DNA of 64,000 bases, taken from assembly GCF_014041995.1 (NCBI RefSeq), contig NZ_CP059492.1, positions 496,001 to 560,000 on the forward strand, read 5' to 3'. The notes under the pieces are model-generated. The model did not search any database. It saw only the letters and a program-made list of their open reading frames with translations, and was not told where the DNA came from. Source of the stretch: Changpingibacter yushuensis. GTDB taxonomy: Bacteria > Actinomycetota > Actinomycetes > Actinomycetales > Actinomycetaceae. This document shows positions 45,523 through 55,678 of the stretch, piece after piece (position 1 is the first letter of the stretch; each line of letters starts with the position of its first letter). Both the position numbers and the translations under genes were made by a program.

Positions 45523-47221
45523 CAAGCCAGATTATTGTGACAGGCTATGTGCGTTCTAAAGCTGTTAGTGCGTTGGTACGACCTTGATCTGTGGTGCAAA
45601 ATGCTGTTCGTCGACTACAGGTGTAGCCACTCGGTGTGCTTCTCGGCAGCGCTGAGGCTGGGTTCTTCCGCGTGGTCTGTGTTAGGACCAGAAACTGAGA
45701 TCTTCAGTTAGATGCTTAGGAACCAATTTGGCGGTTGCTGTGCGTTGATTCACTTCAGTCGTTCCACTCGCCTAGGTCTATGGCAATCATTGATACCGTG
45801 CCTTCATTACTGTGAATGCGTGCCGAAGGGCAATTCGATCTAGTCATTCTGAGATCTGGCGAATGGTCCGTGGCTATCAAAAGTATGTTGGGCAAGTATC
45901 GTCGGAAATTGCAGTATTTGGATGTCGAACGCGCCAAGCTGCCCGTTGAAGGGCTTTTCTGGGTATTCGAGCATCGACGTTAGAACAACTCGTTGTTCAG
46001 GTGTGAAAGCTTCGGTCGGAGGACCGTCTGGGTTCTACTTCTGGGATGTGCTCGCATGGTATCGACATTCTTCATCGCAAGCTAGGTGCTTTCTGATACC
46101 AAAGATGCGGTTGCGGAGAACCTATGTCCGGAGACTGAGATGCTATGCACAGAGATGCGGCGACCGCGTGCAATGACAAGTTGCAGTGATTGAGCGCCTT
46201 TAGTGCTCCAATCAACACATGTTGCGTCGTCGCAAATGCTCTATCGAGAGCCGTTCATTGCACGACACATACTGCGTGTTTTGTGAGGAGGATATTTGCC
46301 ATTCTTAGGAGGGCTGGTCTCTGTGTGTTAGCGTGGGCGCAATCTCTCCAAAAGTAGGTATAACTGACAGGTCATTGTGGCTTAGTACTGTGATATGGAC
46401 GATCTGGAGAAGTGTTGGCGGTGGTTCTGTATTGCGCTACAGATATGCCTGATTAGAGCGGTGAACCTGGTGGCCTTGCCTTTTATTATGGCAATGTACC
46501 GACAGTGAGGTTTTGGTTAAACAGTTTGGCACAAATATGTCATGACCAATTAACATTCTGCTAGAATCTGTTCTTTCGAAGGTGAAACCGACAGAAATAC
46601 GCGCAATCTCACCGTTTGACACGGACTTATGGCAATGTTTGGTTGTCAGCCAAAGATGTTGCCCGACTCAGCGTGTAAGTGTAGCTTCTTCCGTTTCGAC
46701 AACGTCATTTTAGTCTTCCATGCGGTCCGACGATTGCTTCGCTTCAGGAGTGTTTACTGGCAACAACGGTCGCTAAGTGGTGCCCCTTGTGCAAGTAGTC
46801 GACAGTCTTCTCCTTTTGTCAGAAGAATTCAGTCGAGCGGTCATCCGCCACAGTTCTAGTCGTTGTTAGGAGGCCAGTAGATCTATGTGGACCTCTCTGA
46901 GCCTGAACGTGATCATGCGGCCGACGATCTATGTGCATACATCAGACGGGTTGCGCTCCAAAACGTCCAGGCTCTCTTCTAACGATTGTCTGAATTGTCT
47001 CACGTGCTCGGCGAATTGTAGTGACGCCATGTTTACGAGTTTCTTCACGAACTCTGAATTGAGAGCTTTGATTTGGTGCAACATTGGTCCGAACGTACGA
47101 TGCCTGCGCCACACTGGCTTTACATATGTTTCGTGGCGGGGCTTTGCAAAGCTGGTCGGTTTTTAACGATCTTATGTCGTGGCTTAACCCAGTCGATTGA
47201 TGCGATCGATGATGCAGCGAG
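45523..47221. other. 1.7-kb gene-poor stretch in EPS cluster
   Basis: No convincing gene on either strand. Frames of 60-90 codons lack motifs or ribosome sites. Probably decayed glycan genes or IS sequence, but nothing could be named. Confidence 0.5.
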
Positions 47222-48391
47222 CTAGTTTAGTCGTTTAAGCGGAGTTTTCGATGAGTTGGAGTGGACTTCTGGGTTCGTACCGCTGAATGCTCGTCGATCG
47301 AACTCGCACGCAAGTATCACTGAAAACAAGTGAACGATGCTGAGAAGCGTGGTTTCAAATAGCGCAAGAACCAAGAATAGCCCCAAAATCGCTACAGTTC
47401 GAAATGACATTTTAGGGGCCATAGTCAGCAACCGCATTAGCAAAGTGATGTATAGAATTGCCAGCGTGGCACCTTTTGCCAGGAACAGCTGGATGAAACC
47501 ATTGTCCACAATTCCATTCTCGACCGCTTTTGTGCCAAAGGGCGCCAAGATCGAATAGTCATTTAGAAGGTTAAGATAGATTGTGGGCCTTCCGCTCAGC
47601 ATCGCATTGACTTTCGCGTTGTCCGCAAAGGCAGGCAGAGCGAACGCGAAGAGCGCGAAAACTGCCGGAGTGACACAAACCCATCCTCGGACTGTTTTAC
47701 TGACAGGTTGTTCAATTCGTTTATTTCCTATAACCACAAATACAACACATATCATTATAAGGACAAAAGATGTTCGGGAGTCTGTTTCGGTATATAGAAA
47801 CACCGATATCGCTATGACTAAGGGCAACAATTTGATGCGCCATTTGATGGATGAAAACATAAGGAGAGGGACTGCAATCGCCTCCCAATACATCATAGCT
47901 CGATTTGGATGTGAGAATCCCAAGGCTTTGCGATAGACAAATTCTTCCGAATAGCTACGCCAAGAAATGTAATCACTGTCGTTGCCGAAACCGATGGTGT
48001 AATACAGAAGGATTATGACTGTATATATGACGAGGCTAATTGTAAGAAATCGTCTTGTAACTATAGACAGATCTGTCCAATTGAGAATAAAGGCGACGAG
48101 TGGAATAAGGAATACTGCAAACAGGTTAGGCCGTTGAGTAACCGCAACAATTATGGTTCCGAGCACTCCCAGTAGGCATATACTTAAGGAGAGCTGTGCG
48201 TATGTAGCAACCAATAGCACAGATAGAAGTATCAACATCAGTAGCAAACCCTCTAGTATCGCTGATGGCACTATCTTGTTGAGCACAGCAGTTATTGGAA
48301 ACAGGGCCGCTGCTGATGGAAGTATCAATTCGGTCAATCGTTGGGCAAGCCGGTTAGTTGGAAACGACCTGCGTCTGTTGTTTTGGTTCAC
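47222..48391 (-). CDS. Wzy-like O-antigen/EPS polymerase
   Basis: A 389-residue protein with about 11 hydrophobic segments and a larger external loop (about 130-170) containing DSDYISWRSYSEEF and GFSHPNRAMMY. The pattern and the H-x-N/S-P loop are typical of the Wzy/O-antigen ligase superfamily, which polymerises lipid-linked repeat units. The sequence of such proteins is poorly conserved, so the name rests on topology plus the HPN motif and position. It starts with GTG. Confidence 0.8.
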   Translation of the reverse strand: MNQNNRRRSFPTNRLAQRLTELILPSAAALFPITAVLNKIVPSAILEGLLLMLILLSVLLVATYAQLSLSICLLGVLGTIIVAVTQRPNLFAVFLIPLVAFILNWTDLSIVTRRFLTISLVIYTVIILLYYTIGFGNDSDYISWRSYSEEFVYRKALGFSHPNRAMMYWEAIAVPLLMFSSIKWRIKLLPLVIAISVFLYTETDSRTSFVLIMICVVFVVIGNKRIEQPVSKTVRGWVCVTPAVFALFAFALPAFADNAKVNAMLSGRPTIYLNLLNDYSILAPFGTKAVENGIVDNGFIQLFLAKGATLAILYITLLMRLLTMAPKMSFRTVAILGLFLVLALFETTLLSIVHLFSVILACEFDRRAFSGTNPEVHSNSSKTPLKRLN

Positions 48392-48830
48392 TGTTTTGGT
48401 CTACCTATCGTGAGTGTCGCATGACCCTAATGCTGGTGCGGTGGATACGAGGGCGCGGAACTGAGTCAGCTCTACCTTCAAATCGTGAAGCGTCGCGATC
48501 AGGCATCTGTCTTGATTGTTGCATGTTTTGTCAGATGGACGAACCACTCTCCATGCGGTCTGAACCGTTCTGTATTCCGCATCACTTATTCTAGGGATGA
48601 TTCTTGAGAGTTGGTTTTGTCTGACATCAGTTTGGTACTTTCGTTCGTCTCTCGATGCTTGAAGCCGTCGAGTGTGTCTTTTCGGCGTACGTGGTTTAGA
48701 TCGGTTGGTGGCCGTTCATTTCCGTCGCCAGGGTGTTCTGGGGTGGACGGTCAGATCCAGCTAGCTTTCGCATGTTGGCCCTACTCGGTGTTTTTGACTG
48801 TTGTAGTCGGATACACGCCTTTCCCAAAGG
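48392..48830. other. gap upstream of polymerase gene
   Basis: A stretch of about 440 bp with no recognised gene, followed by an IS3-like remnant. Confidence 0.4.
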
Positions 48831-48995
48831 TCCTTGGTTTTCTTCACTCACGGCATTGTCGAAGGTGTTGCCGATGTTTCCGGCGCGCAGGAGTTGATCG
48901 AGCTCAGTATCACGATTCTTGCAGAACATGATGGAGCGTGCCGACTTATAGTCGGATTGTATACTTAGGACCGTCAATCCGACGTTTGGTCTACC
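48831..48995 (-). pseudogene. small IS3-type transposase remnant
   Basis: The reverse frame contains IQSDYKSARSIMFCKNRD, then LLRAGNIGNTFDNAVSEENQ, which resembles the D-x-G-S-Q-Y...GTVGDSFDNALAE catalytic stretch of IS3-family OrfB proteins. It is too short and decayed to be functional. Low-confidence reading by motif. Confidence 0.4.
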
Positions 48996-49440
48996 GCTTG
49001 CAGCTATTTCGGGCAGTCGCGTGGTCGCGGCCTTGAAACGGAGCGCCGAAGCGACGTTCCAAATAGCGATTTCGCGTGAACAAATGACTGAGTTGCATGT
49101 GAGGGCGAGAAACCCGAAATAGGTCGCGCGTCAGCTGTCGGAGACTTGGGGTCTGCGCGCTCTTTCAATATTGAGATCCTATCTCGCTTGGTCAGTAGCC
49201 AGCGGGCTTACCTTGCCAAGGATCTTGGTGTGAACTAGCTCCAGTTCGCGTATCCTTGAACGCTAGTTCGCTTCAATACGTGCCATCAGCGCTCGGTTTT
49301 GGTCGAGGTTGATTCGCCTGCTCTGTCATCGTTGCGGGGCGTGAGTCTTGTTATGCGCACGCACTCCTGAGTTTGGAGATCACAAAGCCTGTGGACCTGA
49401 GAAACACCGCATGTTCAAGTGGGGTCCCTTATGTTGTTTG
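48996..49440. other. gap beside IS110 remnant
   Basis: A stretch of 445 bp with nothing recognised. It may include the outer end of the IS110 element. Confidence 0.35.
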
Positions 49441-50592
49441 TCAAGCGGCGAGGGCTGGTGGTGTGGTTCGCCCTTCGTAGAGGGTGCTGTCTCGGAGCAT
49501 GGCGTCGAAGACTGTGAGGCTGCGGTGGGCTAGTGCGGTGATGGCTTGATTGTGGCGTTTGCCTTGGTTGCGTTTGCGGTCGTAGTAGGCGCGACTGGCG
49601 GGGTTGGTGCGGATCACAGCGAAGACTGAGAGGAACAAGGCCCGTTTGAGTCTTTTGTTCCCGCTGTGGCTGACCCGTTCGGCTTTGATGGACGTCCCGG
49701 ATTGTCTGGTGGTTGGTGCTAGCCCTGTGTAGGAAGCCAATGCTGCGGCACTGGTGAAGGTTTTCCCGGAGAGTTCAGCAATGATCACGGCCGCGGTCCT
49801 GAGTCCTACTCCGGGCATCGAGGTCAGGACTAGGTAAAGAGGGTGGTTAAGGACGATTTCTTCAGCTTCTCAGGCAACATCGGCTCGCTGGAGGTGAAGA
49901 TGAATGAGTTGGCGAGCCAGGTGTGGGATGACGATGCCGGCGGCATCAGTCCCGGTGACTATCACTGTTTGTTTCGTGAGTTTCGCGTCGATCCGGGCTC
50001 TGCCTGCTGTGCGGAGCTTCTTGGGGGTTGGTCAAGAGATCAGCATTTCCAGGATTGCGTCGTGTTCCAGGCGCAGCCCCACCACTTTCTCGAGGGTAGG
50101 GTGGATCTGGGTGAACAATCCGCGAATCCGGTTTGATACGTGGTTCACTTGCCGAGCCAGATCCAGATCGAAGCCAGTGAGCATGCCCAAGGTGGCTTCA
50201 TCAACGTCAGCCTCGGTTCGCTGCCGCAGCGGGTGTGGCAGGCTTCTGGCAGCGTCAGCAATGATGAAGGCGTCTTTTTCGTCTGTCTTCGCGTCCTTTG
50301 GGTATAGGTCCGCGGTGGGGCGCATCGTCAATCCCGGACGGTAGGCAACCGGGATTCCCATGTGTTGTGCTATGGCAACTGTTAGGGCGCCAATAGTTGC
50401 TGGCTGATCTACAACAACAAGGAGCTGCCCGTGTTCTTGCAGGTGGGTGTACATGTCAACAAGCTTCGCTTCATCGTTAGGTGGTGCCTTGTTCCAGATA
50501 GCTTTCTGATCTGCGGTGACTGCGCAGGCCCAGTGCTGCGTCTTACCTACGTCGAGCCCTAGGAAGACATGTGGTGCTTGTTGAGTGACCAT
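49441..50592 (-). pseudogene. IS110-family transposase with two in-frame TGA codons
   Basis: One continuous frame of 384 codons from ATG 50592 (GAGGAG 5 bases upstream) to 49441, broken only by TGA at 50032-50034 and at 49870-49872. The N-terminal part has FLGLDVGKTQHWACAV (DEDD-type catalytic start), VVVDQPATIGAL and KTDEKDAFIIADAAR; the C-terminal part has MPGVGLRTAAVIIAEL, ASYTGLAPTTRQSG and GNKRLKRALF. Both halves and the linking sequence are in phase and full length, so only point changes inactivated it. IS110 elements carry no ordinary inverted repeats, so ends are not assigned. Confidence 0.9.
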
Positions 50593-50607
50593 CTTTGCTC
50601 CTCTCAA

Positions 50608-50849
50608 CTGACATTTCAGTGCAATCGATCAGGTCTAGACAGTAAGTCTCACATCCACGTGTACGACAGGCATCCAACGCTGGTGCCGAGCCCCTCATCA
50701 GCGATCACCCACTGTCAATCGTCCCTAGTGGCAGCACCCCTCGGATCATTGAATAGGCAGGGGCGCGACACCATGCCAGGGCGACTGATCGACAAGCCCA
50801 ATCAACACACGCCAAAAGGACCCATCAACAAGGTAACGGGGTAGCTTAG
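50608..50849. other. 242-bp gap between two IS elements
   Basis: Nothing recognised. It probably contains the IS110 flank and the outer end of the IS3 remnant. Confidence 0.35.
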
Positions 50850-52005
50850 TCAGGTGGCTGGTGTGGTCTGTTGGTTTATAGAATGGTTACGTATTCGACG
50901 GGTGCCAGCTTGCCGAGGCGGACTTTGCCTGTGTCTGCGATGGTCGGTCTTCTCTATGCACCACACAATGCTGGCGCGGAGTTGTTCGCGGTTGTCCCAC
51001 CGTTGCTGGTCAAGTATATCCTTTTGGAGGAGAGGGAAGAAGCTGTCCATCATTGGGTTGTCTGCGGCAGCACTCATGCTTTCCACGCTCCCTGCCAGTC
51101 CATGACAGGCTGTAGCGTACACGAATATGCGGTTGCGGAACTGGCTTGTACGGTCGCCTTGTGCTTTGCGCCCTTTCTCATACTCCCGCGCAAACACACT
51201 GCGTCTCCCATGGCGTTCGCTGCGAGACGGACTGTCATGCTCGGACCAATGGACTCCCACATTTTGCGGGCTGAGAATGGATGCTTGATGGCACACAGGC
51301 ACTGCTTGCCTTCCCGCGTGGTGTGTTCCGAAGTGTCGGTCAACCACAGCTCATTGGGACCACTGCCGGTGAACCGGTGCGGCGTGACTCCATGCTTGTC
51401 CTCAAAGGCACACAGGTCGTCATGAACGGCGGTCCTGACTTCTTCTGCTCCGGCCCGTCTTCTTCTCACAACCGGACCACCACCGGTTATCCGCGCAAAT
51501 CCTCCACGCAGTAGGATCACACATACTCTGGACAGCCTCCCCGACCTCGTTAGCTATGAAACGGCCACCGTACAGGGGATCATCCTTATGGTCATCAAAC
51601 ACGGAAATATCTCGATGAGCTCCGATGAGTTCAGCCTCGCTCCTGGACACCATAACCAGTGGTAATACGGTTCTCTGGAGAGCTTCACTACTGGCAAGGA
51701 CACCGAGACCGGAGCGCCATCCTCGGCGAGCTCGCTCACTGCCAGGTAAATCCTGTTCTCGATAGGTTCTCCTGACTCACATACGCCGCCGTGCGACGAA
51801 GAACCTCATCGTCTCGCTCGAGCTGCCGGTTGCGCTGACGAAGCAAACGCCGCTCTCAGACCTCGCTTTGATGTCCCCCGGTTTCTCACCAAACCGGACA
51901 CGTTTCTCGCGCAGCTACTTGTGGGGTGTCCCCACCTAGACACCGAAATACTTCGCAAGCATCGTGATCGTTATTTCAGGCCAATGAGCACCAAGCAGCC
52001 CAAGC
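50850..52005 (-). mobile_element. degenerate IS3-family element
   Basis: OrfB pieces appear in order on the reverse strand but in changing frames: ELAEDGAPVSVSLPVVKLSREPYY (about 51735-51640), AHRDISVFDDHKDDPLYGGRF..TAWRICADNRWWS (51620-51450), HRFTGSGPNELWLTDTSEH (about 51370) and SQFRNRIFVYATACHGLAGS...DNPMMDSFFPLLQKDILD (51130-50990), ending near 50850. At least three frameshifts are needed. Sequence at 51740-52000 resembles the end of OrfA. It is abutted by the intact IS3 element at 52006. Confidence 0.85.
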
Positions 52006-52059
52006 TGATACGACCTGGGTTTGTTGGAGGCTCCAGAGTTACGGATGGAGAATAGATTC

Positions 52060-52392
52060 ATGGCCCAACACAAGAACAAGGGACGCCGCTACTCGGCTGA
52101 AGAGAAAGCTGCTGCGGTCCGGATGGTGCGCACACTTCGCGTCGAGCTCGGTACGAGCCAAGGAACGACCTCGCGCGTGGCCGAGCAGCTCGGTTACGGG
52201 GTTGAGTCGGTGCGGGCCTGGGTGCGCCAGGCTGATATCGATGACGGCGTGAAAGCCGGGGTCACGACCGACGAGCAGGCTCGGATGCGTGAGCTTGAAC
52301 AAGAGGTGCGCGAGCTCAAGCGCGCGAATGAAATCTTGAAGCGGGCCGCGTCTTTCTTCGGGGCGGAGCTCGACCGCCAACACAAGATGTAG
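52060..52392 (+). CDS. IS3 transposase OrfA
   Basis: A 110-residue helix-turn-helix protein: RRYSAEEKAAAVRMVRTL, VAEQLGYGVESVRAWVRQADID, then a leucine-zipper-like C-terminus (MRELEQEVRELKRANEILK) ending AASFFGAELDRQ. It binds the IS ends and forms the OrfAB transposase by -1 frameshifting. The ATG at 52060 is taken from family length, with GGAG about 10 bases upstream. Its stop overlaps the orfB GTG by one base. Confidence 0.9.
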   Translation: MAQHKNKGRRYSAEEKAAAVRMVRTLRVELGTSQGTTSRVAEQLGYGVESVRAWVRQADIDDGVKAGVTTDEQARMRELEQEVRELKRANEILKRAASFFGAELDRQHKM

Positions 52393-53312
52393 TGGCATTC
52401 ATCAACGCGAACAAGGACGATATTGTTGCTGGACGCAGGCTCGGGGTCGAGCGCATCTGCAAGGTATTGCAGGTGGCCCCGTCTACGTATTACGCCGCGA
52501 ACGGCAGGCCGGCATCAGCCCGGCAAATTCGGGACGCGGAGGTCGCGCCACGGTTGCTCGAGCTCTGGGAGTCAAACTACTCGGTCTATGGGGTGCGTAA
52601 GCTCTGGAAAGCAGCCCAGCGATCGGGTATCGATATCGGTCGTGACCAAGTCGCGAGACTGATGAAAATCCTTCAGATTGAAGGGGTACGGCGCGAGAAA
52701 CGGGTCAAGACGACGAAGCCTGATCCGAAGATGCCGAGGCATCCCGATCTCGTGAACCGCGTCTTCAATGCAGATGCGCCGAATCAGCTGTGGGTGACAG
52801 ATCTGACGTTCGTGCCCACCTGGCAGGGCATCGCTTACGTGTGCTTCATCATCGACGCGTTCAGCCGCATGATTGTGGGCTGGCGATGTGCATCGAACAT
52901 GAAGACCGAGACGGTGCTCGATGCGATTGAAATGGCCCGCTGGTCACGCGGCAGGCATCTTCCCGAGCTGCGTTGTCACAGCGACGCGGGCAGTCAATTC
53001 ACGTCCATTCGCTATGGGGAACGCCTCGCCGAGATCGGGGCGACGCCCTCGATCGGGACCGTTGGCGACAGCTACGATAACGCGCTCGCTGAGACAGTGA
53101 ACGGCTATTACAAGGCTGAGCTTGTGCGCGGGCCCGCGAAACCGGGGCCGTGGAAAACGGTCGATGACCTCGAGCTCGCGACGCTGGGGTGGGTGCACTG
53201 GCACAACACGAAACGACTCCATGGCTACCTCGGTGATGTGCCTCCAACGGAGTTCGAGGAATCGTTCTATGCTGGGGTTACCAGCGCCCAAGAACTGGTT
53301 GAAATCAAATGA
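52392..53312 (+). CDS. IS3 transposase OrfB (DDE integrase)
   Basis: A 306-residue catalytic protein. The HTH_21-like start (ICKVLQVAPSTYYA, about 22) is followed by YGVRKLWKAAQRSGI. The rve core has the catalytic triad WVTDLTFVP (about D136), HSDAGSQFTS (about D198) and SYDNALAETVNG (about E234), with the 35-residue D-E spacing of IS3. All key residues are present, so the element looks capable of transposition. The GTG start is normally reached by frameshift from orfA. GC content appears higher than in the surrounding EPS genes. Confidence 0.93.
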   Translation: MAFINANKDDIVAGRRLGVERICKVLQVAPSTYYAANGRPASARQIRDAEVAPRLLELWESNYSVYGVRKLWKAAQRSGIDIGRDQVARLMKILQIEGVRREKRVKTTKPDPKMPRHPDLVNRVFNADAPNQLWVTDLTFVPTWQGIAYVCFIIDAFSRMIVGWRCASNMKTETVLDAIEMARWSRGRHLPELRCHSDAGSQFTSIRYGERLAEIGATPSIGTVGDSYDNALAETVNGYYKAELVRGPAKPGPWKTVDDLELATLGWVHWHNTKRLHGYLGDVPPTEFEESFYAGVTSAQELVEIK

Positions 53313-53343
53313 GCTGAGTCTCCACTAAACCCAGGGCGCTTCA

Positions 53344-53521
53344 GTATCTCGGCCCCAGATGCTTCCCGGGCGGTGACCTCGGCTTCCAAGACCGCGGCCA
53401 GGTACTCTTCGAACGTCCAGCCCTGTGCGCGCCCGGTGTCAGCCAGGCGAGCGAAAGAAGCTTGAATACGTGGTGCTTTCAACGCACTCGTGTAGTACGT
53501 GACGTCTTTGATCGCCTCCAT
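53344..53521 (-). pseudogene. istB: istB remnant of IS21-family element
   Basis: The first 59 codons of IstB (YTSALKAPRIQASFARLADTG, EEYLAAVLEAEVTAREASGAEI) remain, then the frame runs into the right end of the IS3 element. The AAA+ ATPase core is lost. Its start directly abuts the istA stop. Confidence 0.9.
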
Positions 53522-54727
53522 TTAGGCCACCTCGATGTCAAAGATCTGGTCATACACTGCCAGGTCCCCGCCCTGGACCGTCACTCCGTAGCCGGGTAGG
53601 CCCTGGCGCTGCTGAAAGGTCGCACGCAGCTTCCGAGCGGTCTCCACATGGTCAGGGTCGGTCACCTGACCGCCGCTGCCCCAAAGACGATCATGGGTCG
53701 TGATGACCTTCCCGCCCGTCCTGACTTGGACCGTTGACAGGTTCATGGTGACGTCGATGCGGTGCCCGATCCACGTGGGGTCCACACTGTAGGCGTTCGC
53801 GCCGATCTCGATGTAGTAGTCACGTCCCAACCGCGTCTGCACAGTCCACGTCGCTGCGGGATCAACCGGCGGTAACGCACCCATATGCTCGAGCTCGACG
53901 GTCAGGGCCTGGCCCCGGGTTTGGTCTTTCCCTCGTGGTTTCTTCCCTCGGATCACCTCGAGCCAGCCGGTGAGTTGAGCATTGAAATCCTTGGGACTGG
54001 TGAACGTCCGCCCGGGCAGGAACGAGGTTTCCAGGTAGGAGTTGAACCGTTCGACCACGCCCTTGGTCTCAGGGTCATAGGGTTTGGCTTGGACGAGCTT
54101 CACCCCGAGGGTTCCACAGAACTCCGCGACTTCCTGCCCGAGCTTGCCGTATCGTCCGATTCCGGACTCGTTGTCCCACAATAGGCGTCGAGGAATCCTG
54201 CCAAAGGTGCTGATCCCGTCCCACATGCCCAACAGCAGGTCCGGGCGTTGCCGGGTCGGGATCATCAAGGCGACGGGATATTTTGACCAGGCCAGGATCA
54301 TCGTCAGGACCGGGAAGCGTGCCGTCTTGCCGTTCCCGATCGGGATATCAACATTGGGGAACCACAGGTCACACTGGGCCACATCCCCGATCTCCCACTC
54401 CAACCGGTCCGCAGGATCGAGACGTCGCGGCGCATACTCAGGACGGATCCGTGCCACATTCTGCCGCAAGGTCCTCTCCGAGTAGGGCCAGCCCACCCGC
54501 TCGCCGATCACCGAGGCCGGCATCGTTGGACACTCCTCCAACAGCCACCGTATCCGGGCCTCGTACTCCCCAAACTTCGTCGGTGTCTTCGTGCGGACAT
54601 AACGCGGCGGCTGATCAGACTTCACCGCCCGGTCCACCGTATTGCGTGAGATACCCAGCTCAGCAGCAATACGAGCCTTCGGTACACCCTCGCGGGCAAG
54701 CACCCGGATCTTTTCCCAATCGTGCAT
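53522..54727 (-). CDS. istA: IS21-family transposase IstA
   Basis: A 401-residue transposase. The N-terminal HTH (KIRVLAREGVPKARIAAELGISRNTVDRA) and a second HTH region (ERVGWPYSERTLRQNVARIRP) are followed by the rve core with DVAQCDLWFP (first D), RLLWDNESGIGRYGK (second D) and DPETKGVVERFNSYLE (catalytic E), then the Mu-type C-terminal domain. The gene appears complete. Without a working IstB it should not transpose efficiently. The start at 54727 is chosen over 54745 by family similarity, with GGAG about 10 bases before. Confidence 0.92.
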   Translation of the reverse strand: MHDWEKIRVLAREGVPKARIAAELGISRNTVDRAVKSDQPPRYVRTKTPTKFGEYEARIRWLLEECPTMPASVIGERVGWPYSERTLRQNVARIRPEYAPRRLDPADRLEWEIGDVAQCDLWFPNVDIPIGNGKTARFPVLTMILAWSKYPVALMIPTRQRPDLLLGMWDGISTFGRIPRRLLWDNESGIGRYGKLGQEVAEFCGTLGVKLVQAKPYDPETKGVVERFNSYLETSFLPGRTFTSPKDFNAQLTGWLEVIRGKKPRGKDQTRGQALTVELEHMGALPPVDPAATWTVQTRLGRDYYIEIGANAYSVDPTWIGHRIDVTMNLSTVQVRTGGKVITTHDRLWGSGGQVTDPDHVETARKLRATFQQRQGLPGYGVTVQGGDLAVYDQIFDIEVA

Positions 54728-54757
54728 TGAAATCACACTCCACATCGTTAGTCGAAG

Positions 54758-54807
54758 TGCTCACTTTTCAACTGCCGAAACTGCTCACTTTTCAACTGCC
54801 GCCGACA
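54758..54807. repeat. IS21 subterminal repeats and terminus
   Basis: TGCTCACTTTTCAACTGCCG occurs at 54758-54777 and again at 54782-54801 (period 24); the second merges into the terminal sequence ending at 54807. Multiple such repeats are typical transposase-binding sites at IS21 ends. Confidence 0.85.
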
Positions 54808-55678
54808 GCTCCAACTGCTTAAGGAATTGACGACCCCAACGCGGAACGTCCCTATGTTGTTCGTCCAGCAATTCCTCCAACATCGGTTGGGTCCCAGGCA
54901 AAGTGTAGAGAGCTTCCAAGACTCTGTGGGGGGAGTGCACCAATGTCTTGGTTAACGGCGCTTGTGTTGGTCGCTCTTTCGACCGTAGCAGAAACGACGA
55001 TAGGTATCCGTGCGTCAGTCGGGGTGACAAGAAAGGCGAGTCGAAGCAGGATGCATTTGAGGCTGTCGTTTACATTGCAACTGATGCATTCCAAGATAGA
55101 CAAATTGTCTGACTCCCAGATTGTTGACGTTCAACTATGCACAAAGTGCAAGAAATACTGTGCTGCCGAAAGCAATAAAACTCGTCGACAATCACAGCCG
55201 CGTTTCTATGAGAATCCAAGCATAGACTTCGGAACCATGAGAAAAGCAGATTACGATAATCTCTTAGACTCGCAAAACAACACCAGTATCGTTGCACGTA
55301 GGGCTGAATGAGTTGACAGAGGGAAAGTGGAAGACGATGTGTCCAGATGCCACATTCGTCGAAAAGACCTCGTCACCCTGGACCGAGCAAACTGTAGCAG
55401 TGCGCCCCAATGGTTTGTCTTCTTCAAGCTCATCAGACACTTTCCCGTTATTCAAGATCTATCAAGGTTGGCCAGGCCGCAAGCATACTGGCGACCTCAT
55501 TAAGGATGAGGCAAAGCCCCGGGGCATTTCACCAAATTCCTATAAAAATGTGTAAACACGCTGCGAATCTCGCGCAATATCCAACTCGCCTGCCTGATGT
55601 GTCAAAGTAAACCTGCGAAGCCTGATCTGAGAGCCAAGAGTTAATGATATACCGGCTGCCTTTCCAGATGAACCAGAT
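54808..55678. other. 0.9-kb stretch beside IS21 element
   Basis: The reverse-strand frame just outside the IS end (54808-54930) reads VLEALYTLPGTQPMLEELLDEQ and DVPRWGRQFLKQLEL, which looks like the C-terminal tail of a real protein cut by the IS; its family is not recognised. The rest (to 55678) shows only unconvincing short frames. Confidence 0.45.

Larger units (their letters stand above)
52006..53343 (+). mobile_element. intact IS3-family insertion sequence
   Basis: 1338 bp with imperfect inverted ends. The left end starts TGATACGACCTGGGTTTG at 52006 and the right end, read inward, starts TGAAGCGCCCTGGGTTTA at 53343; about 22 of 28 bases match. It holds orfA and orfB in the usual overlapping arrangement. 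No matching target duplication is seen (AGC on the left, GTA on the right), and its two sides are different elements, so a deletion or recombination followed insertion. Confidence 0.85.
53344..54807 (-). mobile_element. IS21-family element, truncated at istB by IS3
   Basis: Contains a complete istA, the start of istB and one terminus. The outer end reads TGTCGGCGGCAGTTGAAAAG inward from 54807. The other end has been lost at the IS3 joint (53343/53344). Confidence 0.88.

Noticed and set aside
50032-50034. TGA in IS110 read as tryptophan (recoded genetic code)
   Set aside because: Many genes in the window end in TGA and read sensibly; a single decayed transposase is better explained by mutation.
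54943-55311. 122-codon forward frame in the gap beside IS21
   Set aside because: No motif beyond a hydrophobic start, no ribosome site, and flanked by decayed sequence; not called as a gene.
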